Below, in pieces: positions 1 through 15,956 of a DNA stretch of 64,000 nucleotides. The notes beneath the pieces are model-generated. The model was not told the DNA's origin. It was given only the letters and a program-made list of their open reading frames with translations, and made no database searches. Made by a program: the position numbers and the translations under genes. Each line of letters opens with the position of its first letter. Within the stretch, counting starts at the first letter, position 1. The stretch comes from Mugil cephalus (Eukaryota > Chordata > Actinopteri > Mugiliformes > Mugilidae), in NCBI RefSeq assembly GCF_022458985.1, contig NC_061772.1, positions 30,986,506 to 31,050,505 of the forward strand, read 5' to 3'.

Positions 1-896
1 AAGTCTGTCTGGTTTGAGTCCTGTTTTTATACTTCAGGCCAGAAGACGACGACGACGATGATCTTTTTCTGGCAGCTGGAGGGAAAACAGAAAAGGGTTA
101 AAACGAGAGGAACCATTAAAGCTGGAGCTGAAACAAGAAGAAGAAGAAGGAGGGACGTCCTGATCAGCACCTGGACACGTCTGGTCTTATAGACCTATAT
201 TATATATATATCATATATTATATTAGGTACAAACCAAACTATGTCCCTGTAACAGCAACACTTCACTGGGAAAACTGCTAAAAAACAAAGAGCTGAACTC
301 CCAGGAATGAACCAGGAGGAGGAGAAGGAGGAGAACCAGAAGGAGGAGAAGAAGACGGAGGAGAAGAATAAGGAGAACCAGAAGGAGGGGAACCAGAAGG
401 AGGAGGAGAAGAAGGAGGAGGAGAAGAAGGAGAACCAGAAGGAGGAAAAGAATAAGGAGAACCAGAAGGAGGAGGAGAAGGACCAGAAGGAGGAGGAGGA
501 GGAGAAGAAGGAGAACCAGAAGGAGGAGAAGAATAAGGAGAACCAGAAGGAGGAGAACCAGAAGGAGGAGAACCAGAAGGAGGAAAAGAATAAGGCAAAC
601 CAGAAGAAGGAGGACCAGGAGGAGCAGAAGGAGCAGAAGGAGCAGGAGGAGCAGGAGCACTAGATGAACACTGATATTATATTTATTGGACTGAACCAGT
701 TATTCCAGGAGACGTTGTGCTGTACAGGGAAGGAGCTTTGGGCCATTTAAGATCGGAAGTGGACTCGGTGCCGGGTGGGTACTGGTTCTAGTAACCGGAT
801 CAGGACCTCCCTGAGTGGGTGGACTCTGTGCCGGGTGGGTACTGGTTCTAGTAACCGGATCAGGACCTCCCTGAGTGGGTGGACTCGGACTCTTAC
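1..896 (-). other. kmt5b intron, incomplete, with two tandem repeats
   Basis: No kmt5b-like coding was found left of the donor at 896. The stretch holds a purine-rich minisatellite at 305-660 and a 60-bp tandem duplication at about 759-889 built around ggtactggttctagtaaccg. Long open frames over 223-663 on both strands are by-products of the purine repeat. Confidence 0.6.
305..660. repeat. Purine-rich minisatellite (GAGAACCAGAAGGAG core)
   Basis: This is an irregular array of GAGAACCAGAAGGAG and AAGGAGGAG words inside a kmt5b intron. It opens a Glu/Lys/Asn frame on plus and Leu-rich or Pro/Ser-rich frames on minus, none of which looks like a protein. Confidence 0.85.
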
Positions 897-6110
<5,214 letters not shown>

Positions 6111-6339
6111 TCCCACAAGCCCCCTGGTCCCGTTGCATTTAGTCTCCGAGGTGAGGAAACGCTCTTGAGTGGGGAAGACTGGGATCTGTAGTTTGAAACC
6201 TGGAGGCAGAGCACCAGCGTTAGTACGTGGCCTTTTTACCTGGTCGCACTTCGTTAAAAGGAGATTCTGCTCCAATTAGGTCATGTGGGCGGGGCTTAAC
6301 GGGGTCAGACACAAACCTTATTACTTTCCTGCTTCCTTC

Positions 6340-6525
6340 TTCAACCTTCCTTCATTCCTTCCTTCTTTCTTTTCCTCCTTTCCTTCCTTCCTTTCCTTTA
6401 TCCCTTTTCCACCTTCCTCCCTCCCTTCTTCCACCTTCCTCCCTTCTTCCCTTCATCCACTTTCATTTTTTCCTCTATTCCTTCCTTTCCACATTCTTTC
6501 ATTGCCTCCTTCCTTTAAAAATAAC
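6340..6525. repeat. CT-rich (CCTTCCTTT)n polypyrimidine tract
   Basis: This is an irregular run of CTTCC and CCTTT words with almost no purines, upstream of the kmt5b coding start. It opens short Phe/Leu/Ser/Pro frames without meaning. Confidence 0.85.
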
Positions 6526-7835
6526 ACGATGAAACAGTCTATAAATCAGTTTGCAGTGTCACTTTGTGTCCATCTGTCATGGGCCTAGTTTTTCTTTGCT
6601 TTTGTGTTTATATACATTTTAGATACATTTCTTCTTCTTCTTTTAATCTCATATTCGTACATTTTATGTTTAAGTTGCTGCACCATAGACCTTTGAGGAA
6701 GGAGAAATCAGTCGTGTGAATGTGCTGCGCATGTCAGATTTGACAATAAAGTGGACTTTGACTCGATAGCAGATGAATTATCCGAACAAAGACATCTTGA
6801 CTTAATTCTAATCACATGAACCGTCTTTAAGAACCCAGATTTCTTTGTTTCAGCTTGTTCTTCACAGCAACGTCCATGAATCAAGAGATCAATCAACATA
6901 AAGCGTCTTCCCATCTACTGAAAGACACATCCCACGGTGGTTTGAGAAGATGTTAGTCTGTTTGGGAGGCGTCAAATCACTGGCAGCACCAGGATTCATG
7001 GGGCTCAGATAGAGAAAGAGGTTCAGGGAGCATGAGACCAGATCAGAGTCCAGACCTGAACCCAGAGAGAAGGTTTGGGACGAGCTGGAGACTCAGAGTC
7101 TGACATCATCAACACAAGATCTGAACTAAAAACACTGGAGGAAATAAATCTGGAGACACTGGAGAAGCTTCTTATTGGATCAATGGAGTCAAAGCTGACG
7201 AAGCTTCATCCACATATTAGAGAAGATGACTTTTTATTCTGACTTTTTTCATTGTGTACATGTTGCTCATTGTCATCCATGAAAACATATATCATAGTGT
7301 ATCACAGTGTGTCACACTTTTTATTCTACATGCAAACCTGCACTACCTGCACTTCAGGTTAGATGCTAAACTGAATTTCTTCGCTCTGTACCTGAACATG
7401 CGTAATGAAAGTTAAATTGATTGTAATCTAATCTACAACAGGCTCAAAGTGTGACAGTTTAAAATGATCCTACAGCGCCACTCGGTGGTAACCCCGAATA
7501 TGACAGTGGCTTACTGTCAACAGTGCATCAACAACACATATAAATACACTGCTTGGTCAAAACACGGTAATAATAATAATAACAATAATAATAATAATAT
7601 TTGGTTAGGCTGCATCTCTTCTTACCCTGATTCCCCAACACAGTGGAACAGGGTCAATCTGGACTTCACCAAACATTTCAGTGTCCTCCCATCACCCTCA
7701 ATCAGGATTTATTTCTTCCTGGAAGACCGTGGTTCTCCACTGTCCTTACAGCTTTTAATAAGGGTCTTAAGCCAGTTTTAGTAGTTTCTAGATGTTTTCT
7801 CTGCTTGATGCAGCCAATGATTTGACCCTTCTCCA

Positions 7836-8306
7836 CCAGACTAACATCTCCTCCACCAGACTAACATCTCTCCTCCACAGACTAACATCTCCTCCACCAG
7901 ACTAACATCTCCTCCACCAGACTAACATCTTCTCCTCCACCAGACTAACATCTTCTCCTCCACCAGACTAACATCTCCTCCACCAGACTAACATCTCCTC
8001 CACCAGACTAACATCTCCTCCACCAGACTAACATCTCCTCCACCAGACTAACACCTCCTCCTCCACCAGACTAACATCTCCTCCACCAGACTAACATCTT
8101 CTCCTCCACCAGACTAACATCTCCTCCACCAGACTAACATCTCCTCCACCAGACTAACACCTCCTCCTCCACCAGACTAACATCTCCTCCACCAGACTAA
8201 CATCTTCTCCTCCACCAGACTAACATCTCCTCCACCAGACTAACATCTCCTCCACCAGACTAACATCTTCTCCACCAGACTAACATCTCCTCCTCCACCA
8301 CAGGAT
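7836..8306. repeat. 20-bp minisatellite (ctcctccaccagactaacat)
   Basis: More than twenty near-perfect 20-bp units are present, some with an extra TCT or CTC triplet. The array lies between the kmt5b coding start and its probable promoter, so it is probably intronic. Confidence 0.92.
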
Positions 8307-8499
8307 GTGTCTTTCCACATGGTTGTTAAAGAAATGAGAAGCTCCTCATTGCATCAGTTGGTTTTAAAGAACTTGTTGAAGTGTTTGTTTGTTTTGTCCA
8401 GACTGCCGGAGTTGAAGTGCTAACATGTGCATTAATTCTAAGAACTACAACCTGTTTCATGTTTGAAACGTGGAGCTAAGGTTAGCCACAATAAACACA

Positions 8500-10060
8500 C
8501 AGGAGGAAACGGGGAATTTAAAGGCCACACCGACACCTGAGGAGGCCGAGGCAGGACCACAGCGGCCACCGGGGCAGCGCGCATTGTTTGCTAACAACTA
8601 GCTCCTCTCCTCCCGTTAGCATGGAGCTACGGGGCTGCAAACGCCGGCATCGTGCGGTAACAATACCCAGGAACCGAGCGAGAGCCAGAAACATTCAGAG
8701 TTAATCACACCCCAACACAAAGAGCCGGACTGAGCCTCACAGGGACGATGCTGTTACACGAAGGAGCCATTTAATACTCACACTATAACACTTGCTAACA
8801 CATTGACTGGGGGGACCACACGTGCCCGATTTCTGGGGACAGTCTCCGTTTTGGATGACCTGTCCCCCGGCTAAAGATGTCCCCGAAAAATGTCCCCGAT
8901 CTTAGCGTTTTATGAATGAGGAAAAAAATGTTGCGCGAAGACTACAACTATTACGGTAGCCGGATAGGAAGCGCTAGTGAGTACGTTGCGCACAGACCAC
9001 AGCTATTACGGTAGCCGGTAGAACTGCTATTGACATTACAGACAGTTTAAATATGTTTGGACATGAATAAATATGTCAAAATAAATGCAACCGCAATTGT
9101 CCCCGTTTCTTCACTTCATCTTGATAACATTTAATTCTTTCTTTTTGTCACGTCCGAACTGTAAATGTCCACGGATTTCATTTCAGAGAAATCTGGTCAC
9201 CTTAACATTAACTCCCAACGTTAACGTATTTCTCCAGGTCACGAACACCCAGATAATAAATCCAAAAGAGTGTCTGTGACTTTTAACGAAAATAAAGCTC
9301 CTTTAACATTAACGTACTTTCCAGGTTGTGCCCAAACTTCACGTTAGCATTGTGCTAAGTTAGCTTCCCCAGTCAGCTAGCACAGCTAATACAAAAAAGA
9401 AAACACAATGCAGCTACGTGTTAATCGACTCCACAACCCAATGCTGACTCGATCATCGTGAAATATTGAATAAATATGTGAGATATTCGACACACATGTA
9501 CCAGTTTAGAAGCTAATCGTGCTACCTACCAGCTAGCGCTAGCCTGGCTTGTTTGATGTTTATCGGGATAAATCTCACGTCCCCAAACGAATTAAAAGTT
9601 CATTTGTTTGCTCCAAATCCCGCAGATGCGATCAGGTGTAGCCATCGGAGCACGATAATAACAAATAGCCCGGTGTGGGTGGTGTTATTTATCATAACGG
9701 CTAGAAGCTAAACAACGCGTTAAATGTCCCGGAGTCGACACAACACAAACACAACAAGTCATGGATATACTCACAAAGGTTATTTTTCCACAACAGTCAC
9801 GAAACAAAGCCGCGGTCCTCAAACTAATCCAAATTTGGCACGACAACCCTAAACGAAAATATCACAGGAAACACATTTTTTTTTTTTAGAAATTAACATT
9901 AAAATTCAAGATGGCGGCCTAGCACAGGCGAGGGGGAGAGAAAGCCGCACCACCGCCATCCAAGAGAAAATAGTCCCAACGAATGCGCCGCCGTTCTCCT
10001 CCGAAACGGGAAACAACTCCTCGGGATTCAGTCTGAAACTTTAAAAGTAGATTTTTGAAA
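8500..10060 (-). promoter_or_regulatory. kmt5b: CpG-rich region, probable kmt5b promoter and first noncoding exon
   Basis: CpG-rich, gene-poor sequence lies upstream of kmt5b. On minus, a GTGAGT donor (9774-9769) could close a noncoding exon ending at 9775. Within this exon or just upstream, GCCGCCATCTTG (about 9906-9917) is a perfect YY1-type motif in reverse. No conserved protein is encoded here. Assignment to kmt5b rests on position and orientation only. Confidence 0.4.
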
Positions 10061-10204
10061 ACCGGTAGAAGCTAATTTTCCGAAAAATTGTAAAATAAAC
10101 AAATAAATCGCTTTCGTAGTTCGTGGTAGTAGTTGTCGGATGTACACAAAAGTAGTGCTGCATAAACAAACCTCTTTACGCTTCCTAAAGAATCCAGAGG
10201 TGGA

Positions 10205-10340
10205 GGGAAGACCCGGTCCCCGGAGAACCAGGACCAGAACCAGGACCAGAACCAGGACCAGAACCAAGACCAGGACCAAGACCAGGACCAGGACCAGGAC
10301 CGAGACCAGAATCTGGACCTGGACAAGAATCAGGACTAGA
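10205..10340. repeat. (GGACCAGAACCA)n minisatellite
   Basis: This is a short array of 6- and 12-bp units of ggaccagaacca type. It opens Arg/Thr frames on plus and Val/Leu or Ser/Trp frames on minus, all spurious. Confidence 0.85.
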
Positions 10341-10379
10341 ACCGATCTGCACACAATACACAAAGAGATATAACATACA

Positions 10380-11960
10380 ACAAGTTTATTGACTTTTATT
10401 TATTTACTTTTATTCTAAAATACTTATTTATTTATTTATTTATTTATTTAATACAACAGTCGCAGCTTGTTCCCTGTTCTTGTCATTGTTTATGTACGTG
10501 GACTTTTATTTAGTTAGTATTAAGTAAATATTAAATAAAAATAACAAAACACAACAATGAGAATGAAATGAAAGAAATTAATAATTTTTTTTTTTTTAAT
10601 TTTTTTTTAGACCTTGTGCGCTTTGTGTCTTTATTACCGTTTTTACTGTAGTACTGTTTTTTTTTGTTTTGTTTTGTTTTGTTTTTTTACTACAGGCTGC
10701 AGGTAAAAAAAAAAAAAAAAAACATCTTATCTAGTTGACATTATGCAGAGTTCAGGGTGGTGATGGCTCTCGGAAAGAAACCGCTTTTCAGTCTGTTTGT
10801 CCATGATCTGATACATCTGTAGCAGATCACAGACAAACAGAATGAAAAACTGTTTCTTTCACCGCTACCACTAACCAGAACTCTCACATGCAACTATCTG
10901 CATAATGTGAAATATATAAAGTGTATTTTCAATTAATAAGTTCTGAAGTGAAATGTTTGTCTGAAAACCGGTAAATTAAAACTAATTAATTAAGATTCTG
11001 GACAGTAAATGAATGATGTGTTGTGACCTGTGAATCTGTAACAGAAAAGAAGTAACAACTGTTGTTAGATTAGATTCAACTTTGTTCAGGTCCAGATCAA
11101 CTAAATCCAGTTTATCTTGGGCCAGAAGTTCAGTCGGCAGGAAGAGCATGGAGCATAAACAGTGGAATATAAGAGGTGTGGTACAGGTTGGTTTATAGCA
11201 GATGGACAATATTTACAGATGAATGTACAGGTGAGTGAGCAGAACATACATGATGACTGGTTGAGCTGCTATGAACATATCATACAGATGAATTAAATGG
11301 ACGTCGACTATAAACAGGAAGTAGAACATCATTTACAGTAGAGAAAATGGGCCGATGATAAATGAGACAATGCTAGAGACCCTGAGGCCGAGGGAAGGTG
11401 GTTTTCCTGGAGCTCTGCCCAGAAACAGCCAGCGAGGCCTGGACCCGGTGGGTGTAGGTGTTTCATGGCTGACTCTTACCCTGCAGTGGTTTGCAGCGTG
11501 TGGGCTGTAGTGAGGAAACCATGGAAACCTCCGAAATACCTTTAGCCCCCAACAAAACCTGACCTTCCCCATCTCGACTGGAACCGAGCTGGACGTCGGC
11601 CCAGGCAGGTTTTAATATCCGTCTGTACACGTCTGTACCATCACTTTACTGCACAGCAGCGTTTACAGACAGGGATTTACACACAGCACAAGATGATCTA
11701 CGTATAGTCTGGACTTTAAATCAGTCCATGAGTTCATGTCTCCCATCTTCCCTTCTCACTAAACCTTTAAACACAGCTCACAAACTTAGTTTCCTTTGAA
11801 CAAACAGCCTCATAACAGCTTTCAAACAACAGTCATTATTTACTGTGTTGTTTGGTTTGACAACATTCAAATAAAGTTTCACCAAAGAACTTTATGAAAA
11901 CGGACTGAATGTAATTAACAATAGTTGTATTTATTTTAAAGAATTTATTTATAAGATTGT
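10380..11960. other. AT-rich intergenic stretch without recognised genes
   Basis: It contains (ATTT)n at about 10393-10450, poly-T and poly-A runs near 10570-10720, and at about 10740-10880 a fragment that resembles a common fish retroposon. No ORF with family resemblance was seen. Confidence 0.4.
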
Positions 11961-11964
11961 AAAG

Positions 11965-13000
11965 GGCTTCCTGACCCTGGACCGGTGCAGGTCCTGGATG
12001 GAGGGAAGGTGGAGGCGATGATCGTCTCTGCAGACCTGATTGTCCTCTGCAGTCTGTCCCTGTCCTGTCTGGTGGCTGATCCAAACCAGACCGTGATGGA
12101 TGCAGGACAGACTGGATTATTGCAGAGTAGAAGATGAGTCCACGGTGGGGACGGTCCTGTTTAGGACAGTAAGGGGAGGGGTGGATGGGGGTCTCCTCCT
12201 AAAGTCCACAGTCCTGAGCAGGTTTAGCTCCAGGTGGTTCTGACTGAACCAGAGAACCAGCTGATCCACTTCCCCTCTGTATGAAGACTGGTCCTGGTCC
12301 TGGATGAGTCCAGTGACGGTGGTGTCATCTGCAAACTTCAGGAGCTTCACAGAAGTGTCCCCAGAGGTGCAGGGATTCATGTAGAGGGAGAAGAGCAGTG
12401 GGGAGAGAACACACCCCTGGGGGGCGCCACTGCTGGATGTGAAACTTCCCAGTCTCACCTGCTGCCTCCTGTCAGTCAGGAAGCAGGTGATCCACTGACA
12501 GGTGGAGGGGGGGGGGGACAGCTTGTGGTGGAGAAGCTCAGGGACGATGGTGTTGAACGCTGAGCTGAAGTCCACAAACAAAACCCGTGCGTAGGTCCCT
12601 GCAGAGTCCAGGTGGTGCAGGATGTAGTGCAGAGCCATGTGGATTGCACCACCCACGGATCTGTTTGCCCTATAGCCAAACTGCAGGAGGTCTAGCAGGG
12701 GTCAGTGATGTCCTTCAGGTGGGACGACACCAGACACTCACCAGTTGTTGGGGTGCAGGTATTCCTCCTGTGATGGAGATGGTGGAGGAAGTGGAAGCTG
12801 TGAAAGCACTTTCAAACCTGGAATAAAAGAGATCAGGCGGGGGCTCACCACAGGGTTGGGGGGGTGGTCTCCTGTAGTTGGTGATGGTCTGCAGGAATTT
12901 ACAAACAGACATAGAGTCGTTGGCAGAAAAAAAGTGCAGAAGGTTTTGGTCTGCGCACACATGTCTTCACAAAAACTGAAGCAGGATGTCACAGTGTCAG
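11965..13000 (-). mobile_element. LINE fragment (CR1/L2 superfamily), reverse-transcriptase region
   Basis: Read on minus, the element shows the pre-RT segment SANDSMSVCKFLQTITNYR (about 12.9 kb), then GGAIHMALHYILHHLDSAGT, the RT motif VLFVDFSSAFNTIVP, the conserved GAPQGCVLSPLLFSLYMN, and the catalytic FADDT near 12.33 kb. Beyond 12.12 kb a short internal deletion and frame changes leave pieces like RDRLQRT of the C-terminal region. The 5' end (endonuclease) is missing and the copy cannot be active. The fish Rex1/Babar or L2 lineages are the likely sources. Confidence 0.85.
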
Positions 13001-13277
13001 TGTGCACCAACCTTTTGATGTAGAAGCACGTTCCTCCTCCCTTTGCCTTCCTGGACAGGTGGAACAGTCTCTAAAACCGTTCAAAGGAAAGTACAGTCTG
13101 ACAAACAAAGATTTAGTCATCTCCAGTTATGTGACTTTATTAGAGCTATTAGGAAGTTTCCTCCCATGTCTCTAGTTGAGAGTCTGTGTCATGATCAACA
13201 ACCATTATTTAGAACTATCTCAAGGTGTTTACAGCTCTTATGTTGACCAGATATGGATCGATGGAGATCACCTCTAC

Positions 13278-13278
<1 letters not shown>

Positions 13279-13308
<30 letters not shown>

Positions 13309-14760
13309 AGATAAGATAAGATAAGATAAGATAAGATAAGATAAGACTTTATTGAAATTCAAATGTTACAGCAGCATAAGAATATAAACAACTGTGACCA
13401 AAGAAAGAAAGGAAGTAGGACACAGAGAGCAGAGCAGACAACAACATTAAACAGGACAAACACAACAGGCAACATAAAGTACAGTAAACAAAGTGACAAC
13501 AGTTGTGCGTAAAGTGACTGTAAATAGTCTACATCTGGCTCAGTGAGGTGAGAGCTGCTGCAGATTTTGTCCTTCGTCCTCCTTTCAGCCACTGTTTCCA
13601 TGTTCAGTCCCAGCACCGAGCAGCTTTCCTCCCCAGTTCGTTTAGTCCTGTTTAGATCGTCCTGCTCTGTCGTCTCCTGTAGGGGGCGTCTGTATCATGT
13701 GACCAGTCCAGTTTATTGTTGATGTGGACCCCAAGGTTCTTGTACGAGTCCACAACCTCCACTTCCTCACCCTGGATGGTGACTGGGACAGGACTCCTCC
13801 GGTTCCTCCTGTGGTTCCTCCTCCGGTTCCTCCTCCGGTTCCTGCTGTGGTCCTCCACCACCTCCTTAGTCTCGCTGGTGTTGAGTTGTAGGTGGTTCTG
13901 GTTCCTCCAAGCTGTCGATCAGTCCTCTGTCCTCCTCGTCATCACTGATACATCTGACTTTGGAAGAGTCATCGGAAAACTTCTGGAGGTGGCTGGTTGT
14001 AGCGGAGGTGTAGAGGGTGAAGGAGACAGGACCAGGACAGTTTCCTTGGGAAACCTCTGTGTTGCTCATCAGGACCTCAGATCTGCAGCCGTCCCCCTGC
14101 AGCCGTCCACCCTGCAGCCGTCCCCCTGCAGCCGTCCACCCTGCAGCCGTCCCCCTGCAGTCGTCCACCCTGACATACTGCAGCCGTCCCCCTGCAGCCG
14201 TCCCCCTGCAGCCGTCCACCCTGACATACTGCAGCCGTCCCCCTGCAGCCGTCCCCCTGCAGCCGTCCACCCTGCAGCCGTCCCCCTGCAGCCGTCCACC
14301 CTACAGCCGTCCACCCTGCAGCCGTCCCCCTGCAGCCGTCCACCCTGCAGCCGTCCCCCTGCAGCCGTCCCCCTGCAGCCGTCCCCCTGCAGCCGTCCAC
14401 CCTGACATACTGCAGCCGTCCTGTGAGGTCGTCCTAAATCCAGGCAGCGATGTCAGGGTTAAGTTAGATGTCCAGTAGCTTGTCTCTCAGGAGGACGGCT
14501 GGATGCTGTTGAAGGAACTGGAGAAGTCAAAGAAAGTGACTCTCATATGAGACAGGGTCTTGTGTGTGAGGAAGATGATGGCGTCCTCCACACATGTGCT
14601 GCTGGTAATCAAACTGCAGGGGGTCCAGGAGAGCAGACAGCAGATCCCTCAGGTGCAGGAAAACCAGCCTCTCAAATGACTTCATGACATGGGATGTTGA
14701 TGCCACTGGCCTGAAGTCACTGGGAGCGCTGGGTACATGCTAGGTACAATTCAACTTCCT
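13279..14760 (-). mobile_element. Rex1-type LINE fragment split by an internal minisatellite
   Basis: The 3' end (low coordinates) carries a (TATCT)n tail at 13279-13345, usual for this fish LINE group. Going upstream on minus come the C-terminal VAERRTKDKIC, then SYKNLGVHINNKLDWSHDTD, then a decayed SHLQKFSDDSS with upstream SQGNCPGPVSFTLYTS. Upstream of the minisatellite (14085-14425), further 5' RT sequence resembles FRPVASTSHVMKSFERLV (about 14.7 kb). The same 3' region occurs on plus at 45866-46440 and, shorter, at 58010-58290. Confidence 0.8.
14085..14425. repeat. CTGCAGCCGTCC minisatellite inside a LINE
   Basis: Units of about 12-15 bp (ctgcagccgtccccctgcag, ccgtccaccctg) alternate, with 'acatactg' variants. 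Flanking sequence on both sides belongs to the same LINE reverse transcriptase, so the array grew inside the element. Long Pro/Ser frames on plus and Gly/Cys/Arg frames on minus are spurious. Confidence 0.9.
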
Positions 14761-15269
14761 GCATCAGTTGTATATTACAGCATAAATTACATAAATACAA
14801 CTCCAATATGTCACCTCTTTGTTTGAGATGTTGCACGGAGGAAGGAACATTGCTTGATCTAAACTATAGAGGTTTTGTCAGAGGGTTTGTGAAACTCTAA
14901 CATTCACAGGGTTACATTTCCAACGGACCCTGAAAACTGTTCACCAGTTCCAGTCTTGAGACAAAATATTCTAAGAAACCTAAAGAAATCCTTTTGACAG
15001 TTGCTAAGAAATGTATTAAACTGGATGCAATAAGCTGAAGATCTGATGCTCCTCTTCCAATTAAAATGTGAAGCTTTGTGAAATAAAGCTTTGTGAAGCT
15101 TATTGGATGCAGAAAGGAGTTCAGACTTTTCACAAAATATGGCAGCCATTTTTAATTTATGCCAGGTTGACTAATCTCCCTGTATTGGCTCCCCTTTGTT
15201 TCTCTCTGTATCTTTGATAATTGCGTAATGTATTTTATTTAATAATTTAGTACTATTACTATTATTATG

Positions 15270-15300
15270 TGTTGGGCCATGACCAACACATGGCCCAACA
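15270..15300. repeat. 12-bp perfect inverted repeat
   Basis: TGTTGGGCCATG (15270-15281) is followed after 7 bases by CATGGCCCAACA (15289-15300). It can form a strong hairpin. No gene adjoins it and there is no U-tract, so a function is not implied. Confidence 0.7.
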
Positions 15301-15584
15301 CAGGAGAGCCAGCTCATCAGGAAAAGACTCAGCAGTCCACCTCCACCTGATGGACAAAGGACACTCCAAAGGACATTATTATTAGTATTATTGTTGTTGT
15401 TATTATTTATGATAATAAAACATAAGAACTGATAATTAAACATTATCTTTAGGTAATTAAACAACACTACAACAAACAGTACAAATGTCATATTTAATTA
15501 TTCGGAAGAAACACTGAATCGTTATATAATTTATCAATTAATTTCATTTATAGTTTTCCACGATTTAATTTTTTTTCTTGGGAC

Positions 15585-15956
15585 GGAAATGACGTCATAC
15601 AAGCGACCGCGGTCAGGGGTCATTGATGACGTAGTATGGCTCGTGGTGATTGGAAGCTTCGCGGGAAAACGTCAAAACAACAAAACGGCTCTGATGGACA
15701 CGAGTGACTCGTTAAGAGTTTAAAGTTTAATCAAATAAATATTTTTTTTTTAAATCATCTGTCGGACAAAGCTTATCTAGGTCCTCTTAACCTGCGGCGA
15801 CACGTGAACACTACAACACCTGAGCTAGCTGCACCGTTAGCTTCAGGCTAACACCACCGTCAGAAGGAGCTAATCGGTTAGCTTAGCATTAGCCCGGGGA
15901 TTATCGGACAGGCGGCGGATAAACGGAACCGGAGGAACCGGACCGGGTCTGAGGAA
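15585..15956 (+). promoter_or_regulatory. pole3: pole3 promoter: CRE, CCAAT and E2F-like sites
   Basis: In the CpG-rich DNA before the pole3 start there is a perfect CRE palindrome TGACGTCA (15590-15597), a half-site TGACGT (15627-15632), an inverted CCAAT box ATTGG (15649-15653) and an E2F-like TTCGCGGGAAAA (15658-15669). There is no TATA box. E2F/CCAAT control fits a replication factor; this is inference from motifs. Confidence 0.6.

Larger units (their letters stand above)
6111..8500. other. kmt5b 5' side: no coding found; repeats and decayed elements
   Basis: A possible acceptor (cctccag, minus strand, about 6197-6203) would start the exon that carries the kmt5b ATG. The rest holds a CT-rich tract at 6340-6525, an (AAT)n run near 7567-7600, a 20-bp minisatellite at 7836-8306, and at about 6960-7200 a short stretch reading QSPDLNPE that resembles the end of a Tc1/mariner transposase but is too decayed to define. 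I see no host gene. Confidence 0.5.

Noticed and set aside
223-663. Leu-rich minus frame and Glu/Lys-rich plus frame
   Set aside because: Both come from one purine-rich minisatellite inside an intron.
6960-7200. Possible Tc1/mariner transposase relic (QSPDLNPE word)
   Set aside because: Only one short motif is recognisable and the frame is lost around it; too weak to annotate as an element.
7836-8306. Regular array considered as CRISPR-like
   Set aside because: Units are contiguous with no unique spacers, and the window is a vertebrate genome.
13866-14478. Frames of 134-229 codons with Pro/Ser/Cys repeats
   Set aside because: They are by-products of the CTGCAGCCGTCC array and flanking dead LINE sequence.
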